Part shown: in pieces, positions 7,443 through 16,101 of the stretch
Layout of the letters: every line of letters starts with the position of its first letter
Position numbering within the stretch: position 1 is the first letter of the stretch
Assembly: GCF_900156465.1 (NCBI RefSeq)
Contig: NZ_LT707064.1
Coordinates: forward strand, 5,533,001 to 5,597,000
Origin: Pseudomonas sp. 7SR1
Lineage (GTDB): Bacteria > Pseudomonadota > Gammaproteobacteria > Pseudomonadales > Pseudomonadaceae
Length of the DNA stretch: 64,000 nt
Direction: 5' to 3'
Notes under the pieces: generated by a model
Seen by the model: only the letters and a program-made list of their open reading frames with translations
The model's database searches: none
What the model was told of the DNA's origin: nothing
Made by a program: the position numbers and the translations under genes

Positions 7443-8623
7443 CAAAGGTTCCTGCTCAACACTAACAGGGCGATATCATCCGGCATCTCCCCTAGCGTAG
7501 CTAATCCAAACACTTGCCGCAGACCTTCCAGGCTGCCGCCCGCAGCACTCACCCGTTCAGGCAAGGCCGCTTCTTTCTCTTTGAGTGTAGGCTCCGACAA
7601 AAGATCCAGAATGCCATCAGACATCAGCGTCAGGCTGAATACGGGTGGCAATTCCAGTACGTGGTCCTCGTAGGTCGCCTCGTTGAAAAGGCCCACCGGC
7701 AGACCACGCCCTTCCAGATACCGAACACTGTCCGGGGTGTACAACACAGGCAACGGCAGATGGCCGCCGATGCTATAGGTCAACAAGCCCGTCTCCTCGT
7801 CGATGACTCCACCGACCATGGTGACATGTTTACCCAGCTTACAACTGATCAGGCCCCGGTTGATATGCCCCAGGACCTCCGAAGGCTTGAACTCCGGCAA
7901 CGTGCCATTGCGCTTGGACTCGAACAGCAGGCGCGTGGTCATGAATTTCAGCAGCACCGTCACGAACGCCGACGAGGCGCCATGACCGGAAACATCTGCC
8001 AGGTAAAACGCTACTCGCCGCTCATCGACCCGAAAGTAGTCCACGAAATCACCCGACAGGTATAACGACGGGATGATCTGGTGGGCAAAATGGAAGTCGT
8101 CGACCGACCAGGGGCTGACCGGCAGCATGTTCATCTGCACCTGACGCCCGGCGTTCTGGTCTTCCTGCAGCAGGTTCAGGCTGGCTTCCAGCTCGCGGTT
8201 GGCGGTTTCCAGTTTTTCGCGGTAGCGCTGGTTTTCCACCATCAGCCGCGAACGGTCCAGGGCCCGGCGCACCGAGTGTTCTAGCACGGCCAGGTCTTCC
8301 AGGGGTTTGATCAGGTAATCCGCCGCGCCCAGGCGCAAAGCCTCGACCGCGTCGTTCATCACACCCGCGCCCGAGACCACGATGACGGGTGTCTGCGCGG
8401 AGATCTCGGCGACCTGGCGAATGAGTTCGAGTCCGCCCATCTGCGGCATGCGCAGGTCGCAGATGACCAGGTCGGGCTTGTCTTGCTCGAATACCTGAAG
8501 ACCCTGTTGGCCGTTGCTGGCCTGCAGGACGCTGAAACCACTGTCTTCCAAGTAGGCTGCGAGGCTGGCTCGCACCACTTCGTCATCATCGATTATCAGC
8601 AGCGTGGCACTGGTTTTTGGCAT
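7442..8623 (-). CDS. rssB: Response regulator with PP2C phosphatase output, RssB
   Basis: The 393-residue protein has an N-terminal receiver domain (LLIIDDDE, phosphoacceptor Asp56 in DLVICDLRMP, Lys in YLIKPLED). A short coiled-coil helix (about residues 120-165, LETANRELEASLNLLQEDQ) leads to a PP2C/SpoIIE-type phosphatase domain (SGDFVDYFRVDERRVAFYLADVSGHG, MSDGILDL, MPDDIALLVL). E. coli RssB has a degenerate version of this domain; here the metal-binding aspartates (GDFVDYF, ADVSGHG, SDG, DD) are present. The substrate is probably the STAS protein RssC encoded next. The start at 8623 (MPKTSATLLIIDDDE) replaces a longer frame without family resemblance. Confidence 0.88.
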   Translation of the reverse strand: MPKTSATLLIIDDDEVVRASLAAYLEDSGFSVLQASNGQQGLQVFEQDKPDLVICDLRMPQMGGLELIRQVAEISAQTPVIVVSGAGVMNDAVEALRLGAADYLIKPLEDLAVLEHSVRRALDRSRLMVENQRYREKLETANRELEASLNLLQEDQNAGRQVQMNMLPVSPWSVDDFHFAHQIIPSLYLSGDFVDYFRVDERRVAFYLADVSGHGASSAFVTVLLKFMTTRLLFESKRNGTLPEFKPSEVLGHINRGLISCKLGKHVTMVGGVIDEETGLLTYSIGGHLPLPVLYTPDSVRYLEGRGLPVGLFNEATYEDHVLELPPVFSLTLMSDGILDLLSEPTLKEKEAALPERVSAAGGSLEGLRQVFGLATLGEMPDDIALLVLSRNL

Positions 8624-8967
8624 GTGGGCAAACGGCGCCAGAATTAGGTTGGCGTAGCGGGCTGGGCTGTCGGGCCGGGCGCGCACTACTGGATTCGCTT
8701 TCTAGCCTCTCTGTCGTACAGCTTTCAGGCGTTTGCCCTACACACGTTTACATCAGAGGTGCCCTTCTAAGGCGCAGACGGTACTCCCATCCGCGGGGCG
8801 TTTCAAGCTCATGCGGATAGCCGCTTGCCGTCTTTATTTGTCAAAGTACAGAGAGTTATAAGAACCGAGCGAAGCGTAACTCAATGGAAGGATAAATCCC
8901 GCCCGATGCACCCCGAAAGCACGAAAGGCGGCCTTTCGGGGCCGCCTTTCGTGCGCAGCAGGGTGGA
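8624..8967. other. Intergenic region between rssB and mlaA (344 bp)
   Basis: No protein gene is supported here. A possible -35 TTGACA (minus strand, 8839-8844) lies about 215 bases before rssB, but no good -10 is seen at the right distance. The left end of the region is the rssB 5' leader, and the right end holds the hairpin listed separately. Confidence 0.5.
8911..8954 (-). terminator. Hairpin downstream of mlaA
   Basis: A perfect 14-bp stem GCACGAAAGGCGGC / GCCGCCTTTCGTGC (8919-8932 with 8941-8954) lies 14 bases after the mlaA stop. An alternative shorter stem pairs CCCCGAAAG (8911-8919) with CTTTCGGGG (8933-8941). The U-tract is weak, so it may act as a terminator or as an mRNA 3'-end stabiliser. 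Confidence 0.6.
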
Positions 8968-9657
8968 TCAGAAATCGTCCACTACCTGACCGTCCTTGAC
9001 CTTGAACTCACGGTTCTGCAAGAAGGCATTGCGGATGAATACGTACTTGTCACCGGTCACCATCTTCTCGGCCGACAGCAGGCTGGCGCGGGTGTCGACG
9101 ATGTTCAGGCCGAAGATCGAGTTACGCACCGAGACGTTGTCGATATAGGGATACGGCGTGGTGTAGCTGTCGACAAACCTGGCCGGGGCATCGCGCAAGG
9201 TGCTTGGGCCCAGCAACGGCAGCATGACATAGGGACCACTGTCGAGTCCCCAATAGCCCAGGGTCTGGCCGAAATCCTCGTCGTTGCGCTGCAGGCCCAT
9301 CCTGGTGCCTACGTCGAAGAAGCCCAGCAGGCCGAAGGTGGTGTTGAAGAGCAGTCGGGCGGTGTCGACCCCGGCGGCGGCCGGCTTGCCTTGCAGCACA
9401 TCGTTGGCCAGGTTGCCCACGTCGCCGATGTTGCGGAACATGTTGTGGATACCGTCTTCGAGGAATTGTGGCGTTACATATTGATAACCCTGCGCCAGCG
9501 GTTTGAGCGCATAGGTGTCGACGGTATCGTTGAATTTGAAGATCGGCCGGTTGATGCTTTCCCAAGGATCTTCTTCCGTGGCGGCCTGGGCGGCGAACGG
9601 TACCAGCAGAACACTGGCAGAAAGACACAGCTGAGCTAGACGATGGCTCCAGCGCAT
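8968..9657 (-). CDS. mlaA: MlaA/VacJ family phospholipid-retrieval protein
   Basis: The 229-residue protein belongs to the MlaA family, which removes mislocalised phospholipids from the outer leaflet of the outer membrane together with MlaC and MlaFEDB. Family motifs visible are EEDPWESINRPIFKFND, FRNIGDVGNLANDVLQGK, LLFNTTFGLLGFFDV and DFGQTLGYWGLDSGPYVMLPLLGPST. The N-terminus MRWSHRLAQLCLSASVLLVP...AQAATEE looks like a signal peptidase I signal ending AQA; no lipobox cysteine is present at the cleavage site, although E. coli MlaA is a lipoprotein. The start at 9657 gives this signal; the frame continues to 9687 without reason to use it. Confidence 0.92.
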   Translation of the reverse strand: MRWSHRLAQLCLSASVLLVPFAAQAATEEDPWESINRPIFKFNDTVDTYALKPLAQGYQYVTPQFLEDGIHNMFRNIGDVGNLANDVLQGKPAAAGVDTARLLFNTTFGLLGFFDVGTRMGLQRNDEDFGQTLGYWGLDSGPYVMLPLLGPSTLRDAPARFVDSYTTPYPYIDNVSVRNSIFGLNIVDTRASLLSAEKMVTGDKYVFIRNAFLQNREFKVKDGQVVDDF

Positions 9658-9858
9658 AGGGGAAAACTCCTTGGATTGTTCAGGCAAGGGCGCCGAGCCC
9701 AGGCGGTGAGGTGGCTAGTATAAAGCGGAACGTGTCGATAGGCAGCAGGGTAAAGGAATATGCCTGTAGGACCTTTCTTTCATCCAGCGCCTTCATTTCC
9801 CTGTCACAGAGCTGTCATCGAGGGCCGGTAGGCTCCAGGTTATTTCAAGGACGTTCCC

Positions 9859-10479
9859 ATGCCCCGCGCCGAAGCCCTGCCCCTTCCCGCTCCCAGTCTT
9901 ACCGCCGTACTGTTTGGCCTGAGCGGGTGCCTGGTGGATTTCGGAGCGCGGGTTCGTCAACCGGGTGCGAAACCGGCCGAGCATGCCCACCCGACGCCCG
10001 GTGCGCTGGAAAGCCTCCACCGCCTGCAACTTCAAGAGATACCCTGCGCCTGGCTCGATGAACTGCCTCCCGCCGTCAGCCATGGCCTGGCGGCGTCCTT
10101 GCCGGCGTGGATCAAATCGCCGCAACTTCCTGCAACAAATAATCCGTGGCCAGCGCCCCATGCCTGCTGGCAAGCATTGATGGCCCTGAACGTCCAGCAA
10201 CTGGACGGATGCGTCCTGGTGAGCGGCGAACCCCGGTTGTTGCAGTCCGGACTCAACGCCGGCCTATGGACCATCGGTCTCGCATCCTGCGGCTCGCTGT
10301 GCGGCCTGGCGCCGGCGCAATGGCAGGCCCTGGACCAACAGCAACGCGAAATCAGGCGGGCCAAGGCCACCGTGCAATTGTTCGGGCTGGGGGTGCATTC
10401 GGTGATCGATCATTTGGGCGAACTCGACGCCTGCCTGGCCGATATCAGCCTGCGTCGGCTCAAAGGCGAGAAGCCCTGA
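9859..10479 (+). CDS. HAD-like protein related to phosphonoacetaldehyde hydrolase, catalytic Asp lost
   Basis: The 206-residue protein resembles the Pseudomonas 'phosphonoacetaldehyde phosphonohydrolase-related' HAD proteins. At the position of HAD motif I (normally FDLDGTLVD) it reads FGLSGCLVD (about residues 19-27). Both the nucleophile Asp and the acid/base Asp are therefore replaced (Gly and Ser). The later parts (LVSGEPRLLQSGLNAGLWTIGLA) still look like the HAD core and motif IV region. It should not be a working phosphotransferase; a binding or regulatory role is possible. The gene is divergent from mlaA and 106 bases upstream of the DUF4404 gene. Confidence 0.75.
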   Translation: MPRAEALPLPAPSLTAVLFGLSGCLVDFGARVRQPGAKPAEHAHPTPGALESLHRLQLQEIPCAWLDELPPAVSHGLAASLPAWIKSPQLPATNNPWPAPHACWQALMALNVQQLDGCVLVSGEPRLLQSGLNAGLWTIGLASCGSLCGLAPAQWQALDQQQREIRRAKATVQLFGLGVHSVIDHLGELDACLADISLRRLKGEKP

Positions 10480-10585
10480 CCCGGATCATGCAGGTTGTGC
10501 GGGGGTGGATTACTCTTAAAGCAGGCCATGGACCTTTGACGAAGCGTCGCGGTCCATGGCTGTGCCGATCAATAAGGAGTACGCC

Positions 10586-10852
10586 ATGCCTGGCCGCGAC
10601 GATTTGCAAAAACAGCTCGACCAACTGCGCGATCAATTGGAACAGAACCCGCCGCTGTCCGAACCAGAACGCGAGAACCTGCACCAGTTGATGACTCAGA
10701 TCGAGGCCGAAATCGAACTGGAAAACACTCTTCAGGACAACAGCCTGGTCGACGGCGTGAACCTGGCCGTGGAACGATTCGAAGTCGAACACCCTACCAT
10801 CGCCGGGACCCTGCGCAATATCGTGCAAGCCTTGGGCAGCATGGGTATCTGA
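10586..10852 (+). CDS. DUF4404 family small protein
   Basis: The 88-residue, acidic and helical protein (MPGRDDLQKQLDQLRDQLEQ...) has heptad-like Leu/Gln spacing suggesting a coiled coil over about residues 5-50. A more hydrophobic C-terminus follows (HPTIAGTLRNIVQALGSMGI). It matches DUF4404, a family of small pseudomonad proteins of unknown function. AAGGAGT lies 6 bases upstream of the ATG at 10586, a strong ribosome site. A terminator follows the stop codon. No activity can be stated. Confidence 0.82.
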   Translation: MPGRDDLQKQLDQLRDQLEQNPPLSEPERENLHQLMTQIEAEIELENTLQDNSLVDGVNLAVERFEVEHPTIAGTLRNIVQALGSMGI

Positions 10853-10865
10853 CCCCTGCGCATGT

Positions 10866-10895
10866 AAAAAGCCCCACTTTCGACAGTGGGGCTTT
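10866..10895. terminator. Bidirectional terminator between DUF4404 gene and queF
   Basis: The stem AAGCCCCACT / AGTGGGGCTT (10869-10878, 10885-10894) is flanked by AAAAA on the left and TTT on the right. It can stop transcription in both directions, with the better U-tract for the minus strand (queF). Confidence 0.75.
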
Positions 10896-10926
10896 GCGTT
10901 ACTCACGAACTCAAATGCGATCCTTC

Positions 10927-11009
10927 GTGGGGCCTGCTCGCGATTGCGTACCGTTGCTCAACCCCAAGGCTGAATGCGGCGCCCTCATCGCGAACAGGCT
11001 CGTTTCCCC
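10927..11009. repeat. REP-like inverted pair
   Basis: GTGGGGCCTGCTCGCGA at about 10927-10943 and the opposing TCGCGAACAGGCTCG at about 10988-11002 are degenerate copies of the P. fluorescens-type REP (GTGGGAGCGAGCTTGCTCGCGA-like) in inverted orientation, between the terminator and queF. Confidence 0.5.
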
Positions 11010-11018
11010 GTCGGCGTT

Positions 11019-11849
11019 TCATTGACGGACCAGACGACGATTCGGCAATTGCATCGCTTCGGTGCTGCGATACGGGTTGATGTCCAGTCCACCACGGCGC
11101 ACATAACGCGCATACACCGTCAATTTCTCCGGCTTGAGCAAACGCTGCAGGTCGAGGAAGATCCGCTCCACACACTGCTCGTGAAAATCCGAATGCTGGC
11201 GGAAACTGACGATGTAGGCCAGCAGGCTGGCGTGATCCAGGGCCGCGCCGCGATATTCCACCGCCACGCTGCCCCAATCCGGCTGGCTGGTGACCGGGCA
11301 GTTGGATTTAAGCAAATGACTGTGCAGGCTTTCCTCGACGATGCGCGACGCGTCGCAACGCAGCAACTCCGGGCGCGGATGCGCGTAGGAATCGACGCTG
11401 ATGTCCAGGTCGTCGATGCAAGTGCCGGGCAGTGCCACGATGCCTTCGCTTTCCACCTCCTGGAGGCTGCGAACCCGCACCGCCACCGGCTTGCCGGCCG
11501 CGGCCGAAAGGTCCTGGCGCAAGGTCGCCTCCAGGCTTGCGGTATCGGCGAACGGGGTCTGGTTCAAGGAGTTGAGATACAACTTGAAGGACTTGGACTC
11601 GATGATATTCGGCGAATCCGCCGCAATCGCGAACTCACCGATAGCCACCACCGGCTTGCCGGAAGGCAGCAGCCACGACAACTCGAAACAGTTCCAGAAA
11701 TCCACGCCCTTGTACGGCAGGGTCTCGGCCGTCAGGCCCAGTTCCGCCCATTTCGCGGTGCGCGGGATCGGGAACAGCAGTGACGGCGTGTACGTGGCGA
11801 TGTATTCGCTGGATTTGCCCAGCGGCGAATGTTCGGCTGCGGGATGCAT
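11019..11849 (-). CDS. queF: NADPH-dependent 7-cyano-7-deazaguanine reductase QueF
   Basis: The 276-residue protein reduces the nitrile preQ0 to preQ1 in queuosine biosynthesis. It is the long bimodular (YqfB/E. coli-type) form. Motifs are the [11 protein letters not shown] substrate/NADPH signature (about residues 84-94), the nucleophile Cys184 in [13 protein letters not shown] with the assisting Asp191, and [13 protein letters not shown]. The ATG at 11849 begins the family-like [16 protein letters not shown]. The gene is on the minus strand, downstream of the cupredoxin gene (62 bases). Confidence 0.96.
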   Translation of the reverse strand: MHPAAEHSPLGKSSEYIATYTPSLLFPIPRTAKWAELGLTAETLPYKGVDFWNCFELSWLLPSGKPVVAIGEFAIAADSPNIIESKSFKLYLNSLNQTPFADTASLEATLRQDLSAAAGKPVAVRVRSLQEVESEGIVALPGTCIDDLDISVDSYAHPRPELLRCDASRIVEESLHSHLLKSNCPVTSQPDWGSVAVEYRGAALDHASLLAYIVSFRQHSDFHEQCVERIFLDLQRLLKPEKLTVYARYVRRGGLDINPYRSTEAMQLPNRRLVRQ

Positions 11850-11910
11850 GACGGAAACCTGACTGAATAATCAGCGGATTCTATCAGCCTTTGCCAGCGC
11901 CTTTGAGTGC

Positions 11911-12432
11911 TTACTGTCTGACGGTCAGGTCACCCTTCATTCCCGCCTGGTAATGGCCGGGAATATTGCAAGCGAACTCCAGGCGAGTGACCTTGCTGAA
12001 GGTCCAGGTCAGTTCGGCTGTCTTGCCCGGCTCCACCAGCACGCTGTTGGGATCGTCGTGGCGCATGCCTGCCTGGCCGTGGCCCATGGCGCCGTGGTCC
12101 ATGCCCTGCTTCATCGCGGTCGGCATCAACTGTCCGTTCTGTTGCATCTTGAGCATCTGCTGCTGGTGTTCGGCATGCATGGCCGCGTCGCCCAGGTTGA
12201 ATTCGTGGAGTAACTGGCCTTTATTGATCAATACGAAACGCACGGTCTCCCCGGCCTTGATATCGAGGGACGCGGGCGAAAAGGTCATGTCCCCCATCAC
12301 CACTTCGATACTGCGACTGGCCTTGGCCGCCGGCGCTGGCTGGCCAAAATCGACATGGCCTGGCGAGGCCCATGACGGCGCACTGAGGACGATTGCACAA
12401 GCAGCCAGGATCAGGCGTTTACCCATTAACAT
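11911..12432 (-). CDS. Periplasmic cupredoxin-like copper protein
   Basis: The 173-residue protein has a signal peptide (MLMGKRLILAACAIVLSAPSWA) and a cupredoxin domain. Type 1 copper ligands are evident: His in GQLLHEFNLG and the Cys-X4-His-X4-Met set in FACNIPGHYQAGM. Between them lies a Met/His-rich insertion (MHAEHQQQMLKM..., MDHGAMGHGQAGMRHDD), typical of copper-handling rather than simple electron transfer. It is divergent from copR with a CopR box between them, so copper-induced expression is expected. GGAG is 7 bases upstream of the ATG at 12432; a second ATG at 12426 is possible. Confidence 0.85.
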   Translation of the reverse strand: MLMGKRLILAACAIVLSAPSWASPGHVDFGQPAPAAKASRSIEVVMGDMTFSPASLDIKAGETVRFVLINKGQLLHEFNLGDAAMHAEHQQQMLKMQQNGQLMPTAMKQGMDHGAMGHGQAGMRHDDPNSVLVEPGKTAELTWTFSKVTRLEFACNIPGHYQAGMKGDLTVRQ

Positions 12433-12509
12433 GTTCAGACTCCCAAGGGATGAGGTTCAGCTTGTGCGAAACTCTATCGCCGTGCGCCTGCCAATCGGCT
12501 GACGGCTCG

Positions 12510-12525
12510 ATTACAACTTTGTCAG
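12510..12525. promoter_or_regulatory. CopR binding box
   Basis: Read on the minus strand the site is CTGACAAAGTTGTAAT. It fits the form CTGACA-N5-GTAAT that I recall for Pseudomonas CopR. It lies between the divergent cupredoxin and copR genes. A possible copR -10 (TATAAC, 12553-12558) is downstream. Confidence 0.7.
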
Positions 12526-12591
12526 GTTGCACCATGGCCCTGCGTGCCACGGTATAACGCCCTCGTTCCAATCCTGCCTCGAGCCGCCACC

Positions 12592-13272
12592 ATGAAATTG
12601 CTGATCGTCGAAGACCAAACGAAAACCGGCCAATACTTGCGCCAGGGCCTGAGCGAAGCCGGGTTCAATGCCGACCTGGTGGCCGATGGCATCACCGGCC
12701 AGCAACTGGCCCTGAGCGGTGAATACGCCCTGTTGATCCTTGACGTGATGCTGCCCGGACGCGATGGCTGGCAGATTCTGCAGGCCGTACGCGGCGCCGG
12801 GCTGGATACTCCGGTGCTGTTTCTCACCGCGCGGGACGCTGTCCAGGACCGGGTGCATGGCCTGGAACTGGGCGCCGACGACTATCTGGTCAAGCCCTTC
12901 GCGTTTTCCGAATTGCTGGCACGGGTCCGCAGCCTGTTGCGTCGCGGCGGTTCGTCGCCCCAGGAAACCAGCCTGCAACTGGCCGACTTGCGCCTGGATC
13001 TGATCCGTCGCCGCGTCGAACGCAGCGGTCGGCGCATCGACCTCACCGCCAAGGAATTCGCCCTGTTGGAGATGCTTTTGCGGCGCCAGGGCGAGGTGCT
13101 GCCCAAGTCCCTGATCGCCTCCCAGGTCTGGGACATGAACTTCGACAGTGACACCAACGTCATCGAAGTCGCGATCCGCCGCCTGCGGATCAAGATTGAC
13201 GACGAATTTCCCAGCAAGCTCATCCACACGGTGCGCGGCATGGGCTATGTGCTCGAAGAGCGAAGCCTGTGA
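12592..13272 (+). CDS. copR: Copper-responsive response regulator CopR
   Basis: The 226-residue OmpR/PhoB-type regulator has a receiver domain ([10 protein letters not shown], phosphoacceptor Asp51 in [10 protein letters not shown], Lys in DDYLVKPF). A winged-helix DNA-binding domain follows, with [20 protein letters not shown] and [14 protein letters not shown]. It closely resembles CopR/CusR/IrlR-type heavy-metal regulators, and the neighbouring cupredoxin gene and CopR box support copper. The start at 12592 (MKLLIVEDQ) is standard for the family. The stop overlaps copS as GTGA. Confidence 0.92.
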   Translation: MKLLIVEDQTKTGQYLRQGLSEAGFNADLVADGITGQQLALSGEYALLILDVMLPGRDGWQILQAVRGAGLDTPVLFLTARDAVQDRVHGLELGADDYLVKPFAFSELLARVRSLLRRGGSSPQETSLQLADLRLDLIRRRVERSGRRIDLTAKEFALLEMLLRRQGEVLPKSLIASQVWDMNFDSDTNVIEVAIRRLRIKIDDEFPSKLIHTVRGMGYVLEERSL

Positions 13273-14627
13273 AGGCCCGGTGGTCCTTGAGCAGTCGCCT
13301 GGCGCTGCTGTTCGCCGCCTGCACCGCCGTGGTGTCGCTGTTTGCCGGGGTGCTGTTCAGCCGCGGCAGCGAGGCGCACTTCATCGAGCTGGATCAACAG
13401 TTGCTGGAAGGCCGGCTGATCGGCTTGCGCCGGGCCTTGCAGGATCTCGACGCCGAGCAGACCCGCAGGCGCCTGGAGGATGAACTCAGCCGCCAGGCCG
13501 ACCTGGCGTTGCGTATCAAGGACAGCAATGGTGTGCGCTGGTACGACAGCTCGATCCGGATTCCACAGCAACTGCCGGAAAGTCCTGGCCTGTCGACCCT
13601 CAGCGATGCAGACACCGACTACCGGGTGCTGAATGCGCCACTGGACCCCAACCGTCCCGGCTCGCCACAACTGACGCTGCTGCTGGACATCACCCACCAC
13701 CAGCATTTTCTGCAACGCATGCAGCGCCTGATCTGGTTGACCGTGGGCCTCTCCGCCCTCGCTACCGCCCTGCTGGGCGCCTGGGCCGCACGACGCGCCT
13801 TGCGGCCGTTGCGGCGCATGGGGGCCATTGCCGGCAGCGTCTCGGCCCGCTCCCTCAACGCCCGCCTGCCCGAAGAGCAGATGCCTGCCGAACTGGCCGA
13901 ATTGGCCCACAGCATCAACGCCATGCTCGAACGCCTTGACGATGCGTTTCAACGGCTCTCGGCGTTCTCCGCCGATATCGCCCATGAATTGCGCACGCCG
14001 CTGTCGAACCTGTTGACCCACACCCAGGTCACCCTCACCCGGGAACGTCCGCTGGAGGACTACCGCGAAGCGCTGCACAGCAATCTCGAAGAACTGCAAT
14101 GGATGGCGCAAATGGTCAACGACATGCTGTACCTGGCCAAGGCCGACCATGGCCTGCTGGCGCCCAACCGTGAGCCGCTGTTACTGGCGGCGGAAGTGGA
14201 TGTGCTGCTGGAGTTCTTCGCACCCTTGGCCGAAGACGTCAATGTACGGCTGAACCGGGAAGGCGACGGTCGCGTGGAGGGGGATCGCAGCATGTTGCGC
14301 CGGGCCTTCTCCAACCTGCTGGACAATGCCTTGCGCTTCACCCCCGGCGGCGGCGAAGTGCGCCTGCAGATCCTTGACGGCCCGCATGCGCTGAAGATCT
14401 ATGTGGAGAACAGCGGCGAAGGCATTCCAGCAGACCTGCTGCCGCGCCTGTTCGATCGCTTCTATCGCGCCGACCCGGCCCGCCGGGAAGGCAGCAGTGA
14501 ACATGCGGGGCTGGGCCTGGCCATTACCCGCTCGATCATCCATGCCCACGGCGGGCATATCCACTGCGAGTCGGCCGATGGCTGGACACGCTTCATGATT
14601 GAATTGCCGAAGGCAGGCCAGCCCTGA
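13269..14627 (+). CDS. copS: Copper-sensing histidine kinase CopS
   Basis: The 452-residue heavy-metal sensor kinase has a first membrane segment (about 9-31), a periplasmic sensor loop to about 152, a second membrane segment (about 155-175), HAMP, and a HisKA domain with phosphoacceptor His239 in [15 protein letters not shown]. The HATPase domain has N-box [11 protein letters not shown]1 VENSGEGIP and G2 HAGLGLAI. The periplasmic loop contains ITHHQH near the second membrane helix, potential metal ligands. The GTG start at 13269 overlaps the copR stop by four bases, indicating coupled translation. Confidence 0.92.
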   Translation: MKARWSLSSRLALLFAACTAVVSLFAGVLFSRGSEAHFIELDQQLLEGRLIGLRRALQDLDAEQTRRRLEDELSRQADLALRIKDSNGVRWYDSSIRIPQQLPESPGLSTLSDADTDYRVLNAPLDPNRPGSPQLTLLLDITHHQHFLQRMQRLIWLTVGLSALATALLGAWAARRALRPLRRMGAIAGSVSARSLNARLPEEQMPAELAELAHSINAMLERLDDAFQRLSAFSADIAHELRTPLSNLLTHTQVTLTRERPLEDYREALHSNLEELQWMAQMVNDMLYLAKADHGLLAPNREPLLLAAEVDVLLEFFAPLAEDVNVRLNREGDGRVEGDRSMLRRAFSNLLDNALRFTPGGGEVRLQILDGPHALKIYVENSGEGIPADLLPRLFDRFYRADPARREGSSEHAGLGLAITRSIIHAHGGHIHCESADGWTRFMIELPKAGQP

Positions 14628-14637
14628 CACAAGACCC

Positions 14638-14774
14638 TGTGGCGAGGGGATTTATCCCCGCTGGGCCGCGAAGCGCCCCCCCCAAAACTGTCAATTCAAC
14701 CTGTCTGATGTACCGAGCTTTCAGGTTCAGGGCTGCTTCGCAGCCCAACGGGGTAAATTCCCTGGCAACAAGGG
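14638..14774. repeat. REP-type repeat cluster after copS
   Basis: TGTGGCGAGGGGATTTATCC continuing to CCCGCTGGG (14638-14666) is the common P. fluorescens intergenic repeat. An opposing partner with the hairpin GGGCTGCTTCGCAGCCC (14730-14746) and ACGGGGTAAATTCCCTGGCA follows. The two halves form an inverted pair between the convergent copS and lolE genes, which otherwise share no obvious terminator. Confidence 0.7.
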
Positions 14775-14795
14775 CCCTGCAGCCGGTCCTGGATA

Positions 14796-16040
14796 TCAGG
14801 AATACCGCAACGCCTGCGCCGGCTCGGTCTTCGCCGCACGCCAGGCCGGGTAGATCGTGGCGAGGAAGCTCAGGATAAAGCCGGCGGCACAGATCAGGAT
14901 CACGTCGCCACGCTGAAGCTCCGACGGCAGGTTGCTGATGAAATACACATCGGAACTGAAGATGTGCTGGCCACTGACCCGCTCCAGCCATCCCACCAGC
15001 TCGCTGACATTCAACGCCGCGATCACCCCCAGCACTCCGCCGATCACCGTACCGACGACGCCGATTACCGTACCCTGGACCATGAAGATCGCCATGATCT
15101 GCCGCGGCGTGGCGCCGATGGTCCGCAGGATCGCGATGTCCGCGCCCTTTTCGTTCACCACCATGATCAGGGTCGCGATGATATTGAACGCCGCCACTGC
15201 GACGATCATCAGCAACAGCAGGCCGATCATGGTCTTTTCCATTTTCATGGCACTGAACAGGCTGCCCTGGGTGTGGGTCCAGTCGTCCGCCTTGTAGCCT
15301 GCACCCAGGCTGCTGGCGATATCGCCAGACACCTTGGGCGCGGCGTACAGGTCCTTCACCGCCAGACGCACGCTCTGCACCTGGTTCGGCTGCCAATGCT
15401 GCATCTGTGCGGCGTCGGCCAGGTGGATCAGCGCCATGGAACCATCCAGCTCGGCGCCCACCTTGAACACACCCACCACGTTCAGTCGCTGCATGCGCGG
15501 AGTGATTCCCCCCGGCGCGGTGCTGACTTCCGGCACGATCAAGGTCAGTTTGTCGCCGACGTTCAAACGAAAGCGTCGAGCCGTGATCTCACCGATCACC
15601 ACACCATATTCGCCCGGTTTCAAGGCATCGAGACGCCCCTGGACAATATGCTGGGCCACGATGGACACCTTGCCTTCCTGGGCCGGATCGATACCGCTGA
15701 TCTGGATCGGCTGCATCGAGCCCTTATGGCTGAGCATGCCTTCCATTTCGGTGAACGGCACGGCCGCCGTCACCTGGGGATTGTTCAATGCCGCGGCGGC
15801 CACCGGTTGCCAGTCATCGATGGGATTGACCCCGACGATGGTGGCGTGGGGCACCATGCCAAGGATGCGCGAGCTCATTTCGCGCTGGAAACCATTCATG
15901 ACCGAGAGCACCACGATCATCGCCAGCACGCCCAGGGCGAGGCCGATCATCGACGTCATGGAGATGAATGAAACGAAGCGATTGCGACGCTTGGCGCGGG
16001 TATAGCGCGTGCCGATAAAGATCGATAACGGTCTGAACAT
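14796..16040 (-). CDS. lolE: Lipoprotein-releasing ABC permease LolE
   Basis: The 414-residue permease has the LolC/E layout: one membrane helix near residues 22-45 ([22 protein letters not shown]), a large periplasmic domain to about 265, then three helices ([51 protein letters not shown]). With LolC and the ATPase LolD it extracts lipoproteins from the inner membrane for transfer to LolA. It is third in the lolC-lolD-lolE operon, hence the name; LolC and LolE cannot be separated by sequence alone here. The start at 16040 matches MFRPL at the start of LolC. Confidence 0.88.
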   Translation of the reverse strand: MFRPLSIFIGTRYTRAKRRNRFVSFISMTSMIGLALGVLAMIVVLSVMNGFQREMSSRILGMVPHATIVGVNPIDDWQPVAAAALNNPQVTAAVPFTEMEGMLSHKGSMQPIQISGIDPAQEGKVSIVAQHIVQGRLDALKPGEYGVVIGEITARRFRLNVGDKLTLIVPEVSTAPGGITPRMQRLNVVGVFKVGAELDGSMALIHLADAAQMQHWQPNQVQSVRLAVKDLYAAPKVSGDIASSLGAGYKADDWTHTQGSLFSAMKMEKTMIGLLLLMIVAVAAFNIIATLIMVVNEKGADIAILRTIGATPRQIMAIFMVQGTVIGVVGTVIGGVLGVIAALNVSELVGWLERVSGQHIFSSDVYFISNLPSELQRGDVILICAAGFILSFLATIYPAWRAAKTEPAQALRYS

Positions 16041-16101
16041 TCGGGGCACCGTAAAAAGATAAATGACCCGGCGCATGGATGCTGCGCCGGGTTCCGGTCG
16101 G

